64,000 nt of DNA from Halegenticoccus soli (lineage in GTDB: Archaea; Halobacteriota; Halobacteria; Halobacteriales; Haloferacaceae): contig NZ_PEND01000002.1 of NCBI RefSeq assembly GCF_002844195.1, positions 248,001 through 312,000 of the forward strand, given 5' to 3'. The notes beneath the pieces were generated by a model that had not been told where the DNA came from, made no database searches, and was given only the letters and a program-made list of their open reading frames with translations. Position numbers and translations under genes: made by a program. Positions 63,456 through 64,000 of the stretch are shown piece after piece; the stretch's first letter is position 1; each line of letters starts with the position of its first letter.

Positions 63456-64000
63456 TCACTCGTACGTCGGGACGTGCCCGCCGTCGAACAGCAGGTCGCC
63501 GCCGTCGAGGTGCTTCGCGTGCTTCGAGAAGCCGAAGACGAACAGGTTCGCCACTTCGACGGGTTTCATCATCTCCTTCACGCGCGACCCGCCGAGCATC
63601 ACGTCCTCGATGACCTCCTCCTCGGTGATCCCGCGCTCCCGAGCGGTGTCCGGTATCTGGTTCGTCACCAGCGGCGTGCTCACGTAGCTCGTGCTGACGG
63701 TGAACGCGCGGATCTTGCCCCCGCCCTCGGCGGCGATGGACTGCGTCAACCCCCGGAGGGCGAACTTCGAGGTGATGTAGGCGACCTTGTCCTGCGTGGC
63801 GACGTGGCCGTGGATCGAGCACATGTTGCCGACGCACCCGACGCCGTCGTCCGTCGCGCGGACGTGCGGCAGCGCCAGCTTCGTCAACAGCAGCGGCGCG
63901 CGAACCATCACGTCGTGCATCGTGTCGTACGTCTCCATCGGGAACTCCTCGATCGGGTCGATGTGCTGCATGCCGGCGATGTTGGCGACGTAGCGGAGCG
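63456..64000 (-). CDS. Short-chain dehydrogenase (3-hydroxybutyrate dehydrogenase-like), N-terminus missing
   Basis: The last 181 residues of an SDR are inside the window. The catalytic Ser is in NMCSIHGHV, and the YxxxK is YITSK (VAYITSKFALRGLTQ). NIAGMQHIDPIEEFPMETYD, at the cut edge, resembles the 3-hydroxybutyrate dehydrogenase group, but other substrates are possible. The NAD-binding glycine motif is outside the window, so the protein is truncated here only by the window edge. Confidence 0.85.
   Translation of the reverse strand, partial: LRYVANIAGMQHIDPIEEFPMETYDTMHDVMVRAPLLLTKLALPHVRATDDGVGCVGNMCSIHGHVATQDKVAYITSKFALRGLTQSIAAEGGGKIRAFTVSTSYVSTPLVTNQIPDTARERGITEEEVIEDVMLGGSRVKEMMKPVEVANLFVFGFSKHAKHLDGGDLLFDGGHVPTYE

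Overview
The window is a gene-dense piece of a halophilic archaeon's chromosome (class Halobacteria). The evidence is GC-rich DNA with strong GC3 bias, very acidic proteins, archaeal TATA boxes 25-30 bases before mostly leaderless starts, and archaeal marker genes: Orc1/Cdc6, A-type ATP synthase, aRF1, CDP-archaeol synthase, polyprenyl diphosphate synthase, TiaS, and the HTH-fused CTP-dependent riboflavin kinase. I leave the genus open. I saw no rRNA, tRNA, CRISPR array or intact insertion sequence.

Layout. 1-5.5 kb: tail of an unknown gene, Orc1/Cdc6, a Tat-type lipoprotein, a radical SAM protein, a DUF373 membrane protein and isoprenoid synthase IdsA. 5.8-10 kb: etfBA and a divergent GH3 glycosidase. 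10-14 kb: a membrane-anchored winged-helix protein divergent from a secreted protein and a pilin-like protein, then a methyltransferase. 14.2-25.1 kb: the A-type ATP synthase genes H-I-K-E-C-F-A-B, with D cut off by an opposing asparagine-synthase-like gene. 25-31 kb: small regulators, aRF1, a MinD-like ATPase with a long acidic tail, a 49-residue membrane protein and ArgS. 31-39 kb: riboflavin kinase/regulator plus RibB behind a clear operator-like palindrome, then IlvE, DUF502, proline dehydrogenase, CarS, PyrE, and a PRTase-HTH protein followed by a purine permease. 40-48 kb: an arylsulfotransferase-like protein, a glutaredoxin-like protein, a COG1395 regulator, TiaS, a small DUF7511 protein, threonine synthase and an AstE/AspA-type hydrolase.

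48.2-52.6 kb looks accessory. A DUF7504-like gene overlaps a gene for a CHAT/caspase-like protease with a visible His-Cys dyad. A 43-residue hydrophobic peptide gene (DUF7503-like) lies tail to tail with it, and an MFS transporter frameshifted in a C8 tract follows. The end of the protease gene and the next 250 bases are AT-richer than the surroundings. This is the best candidate here for an undescribed system.

53-56 kb: a PhoU/TrkA-C protein and citrate synthase diverge across a 427-base region built around a 52-bp inverted repeat pair. The 3' end of citrate synthase is duplicated downstream, beside a related repeat. 56.6-61.4 kb: a 1358-residue PAS/GAF/bacterio-opsin-activator protein, a HalOD1 protein and a DUF7331-like mini-protein, the last two behind palindromes. 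The window ends with a GGCT-like protein, threonine ammonia-lyase IlvA and a truncated SDR dehydrogenase.
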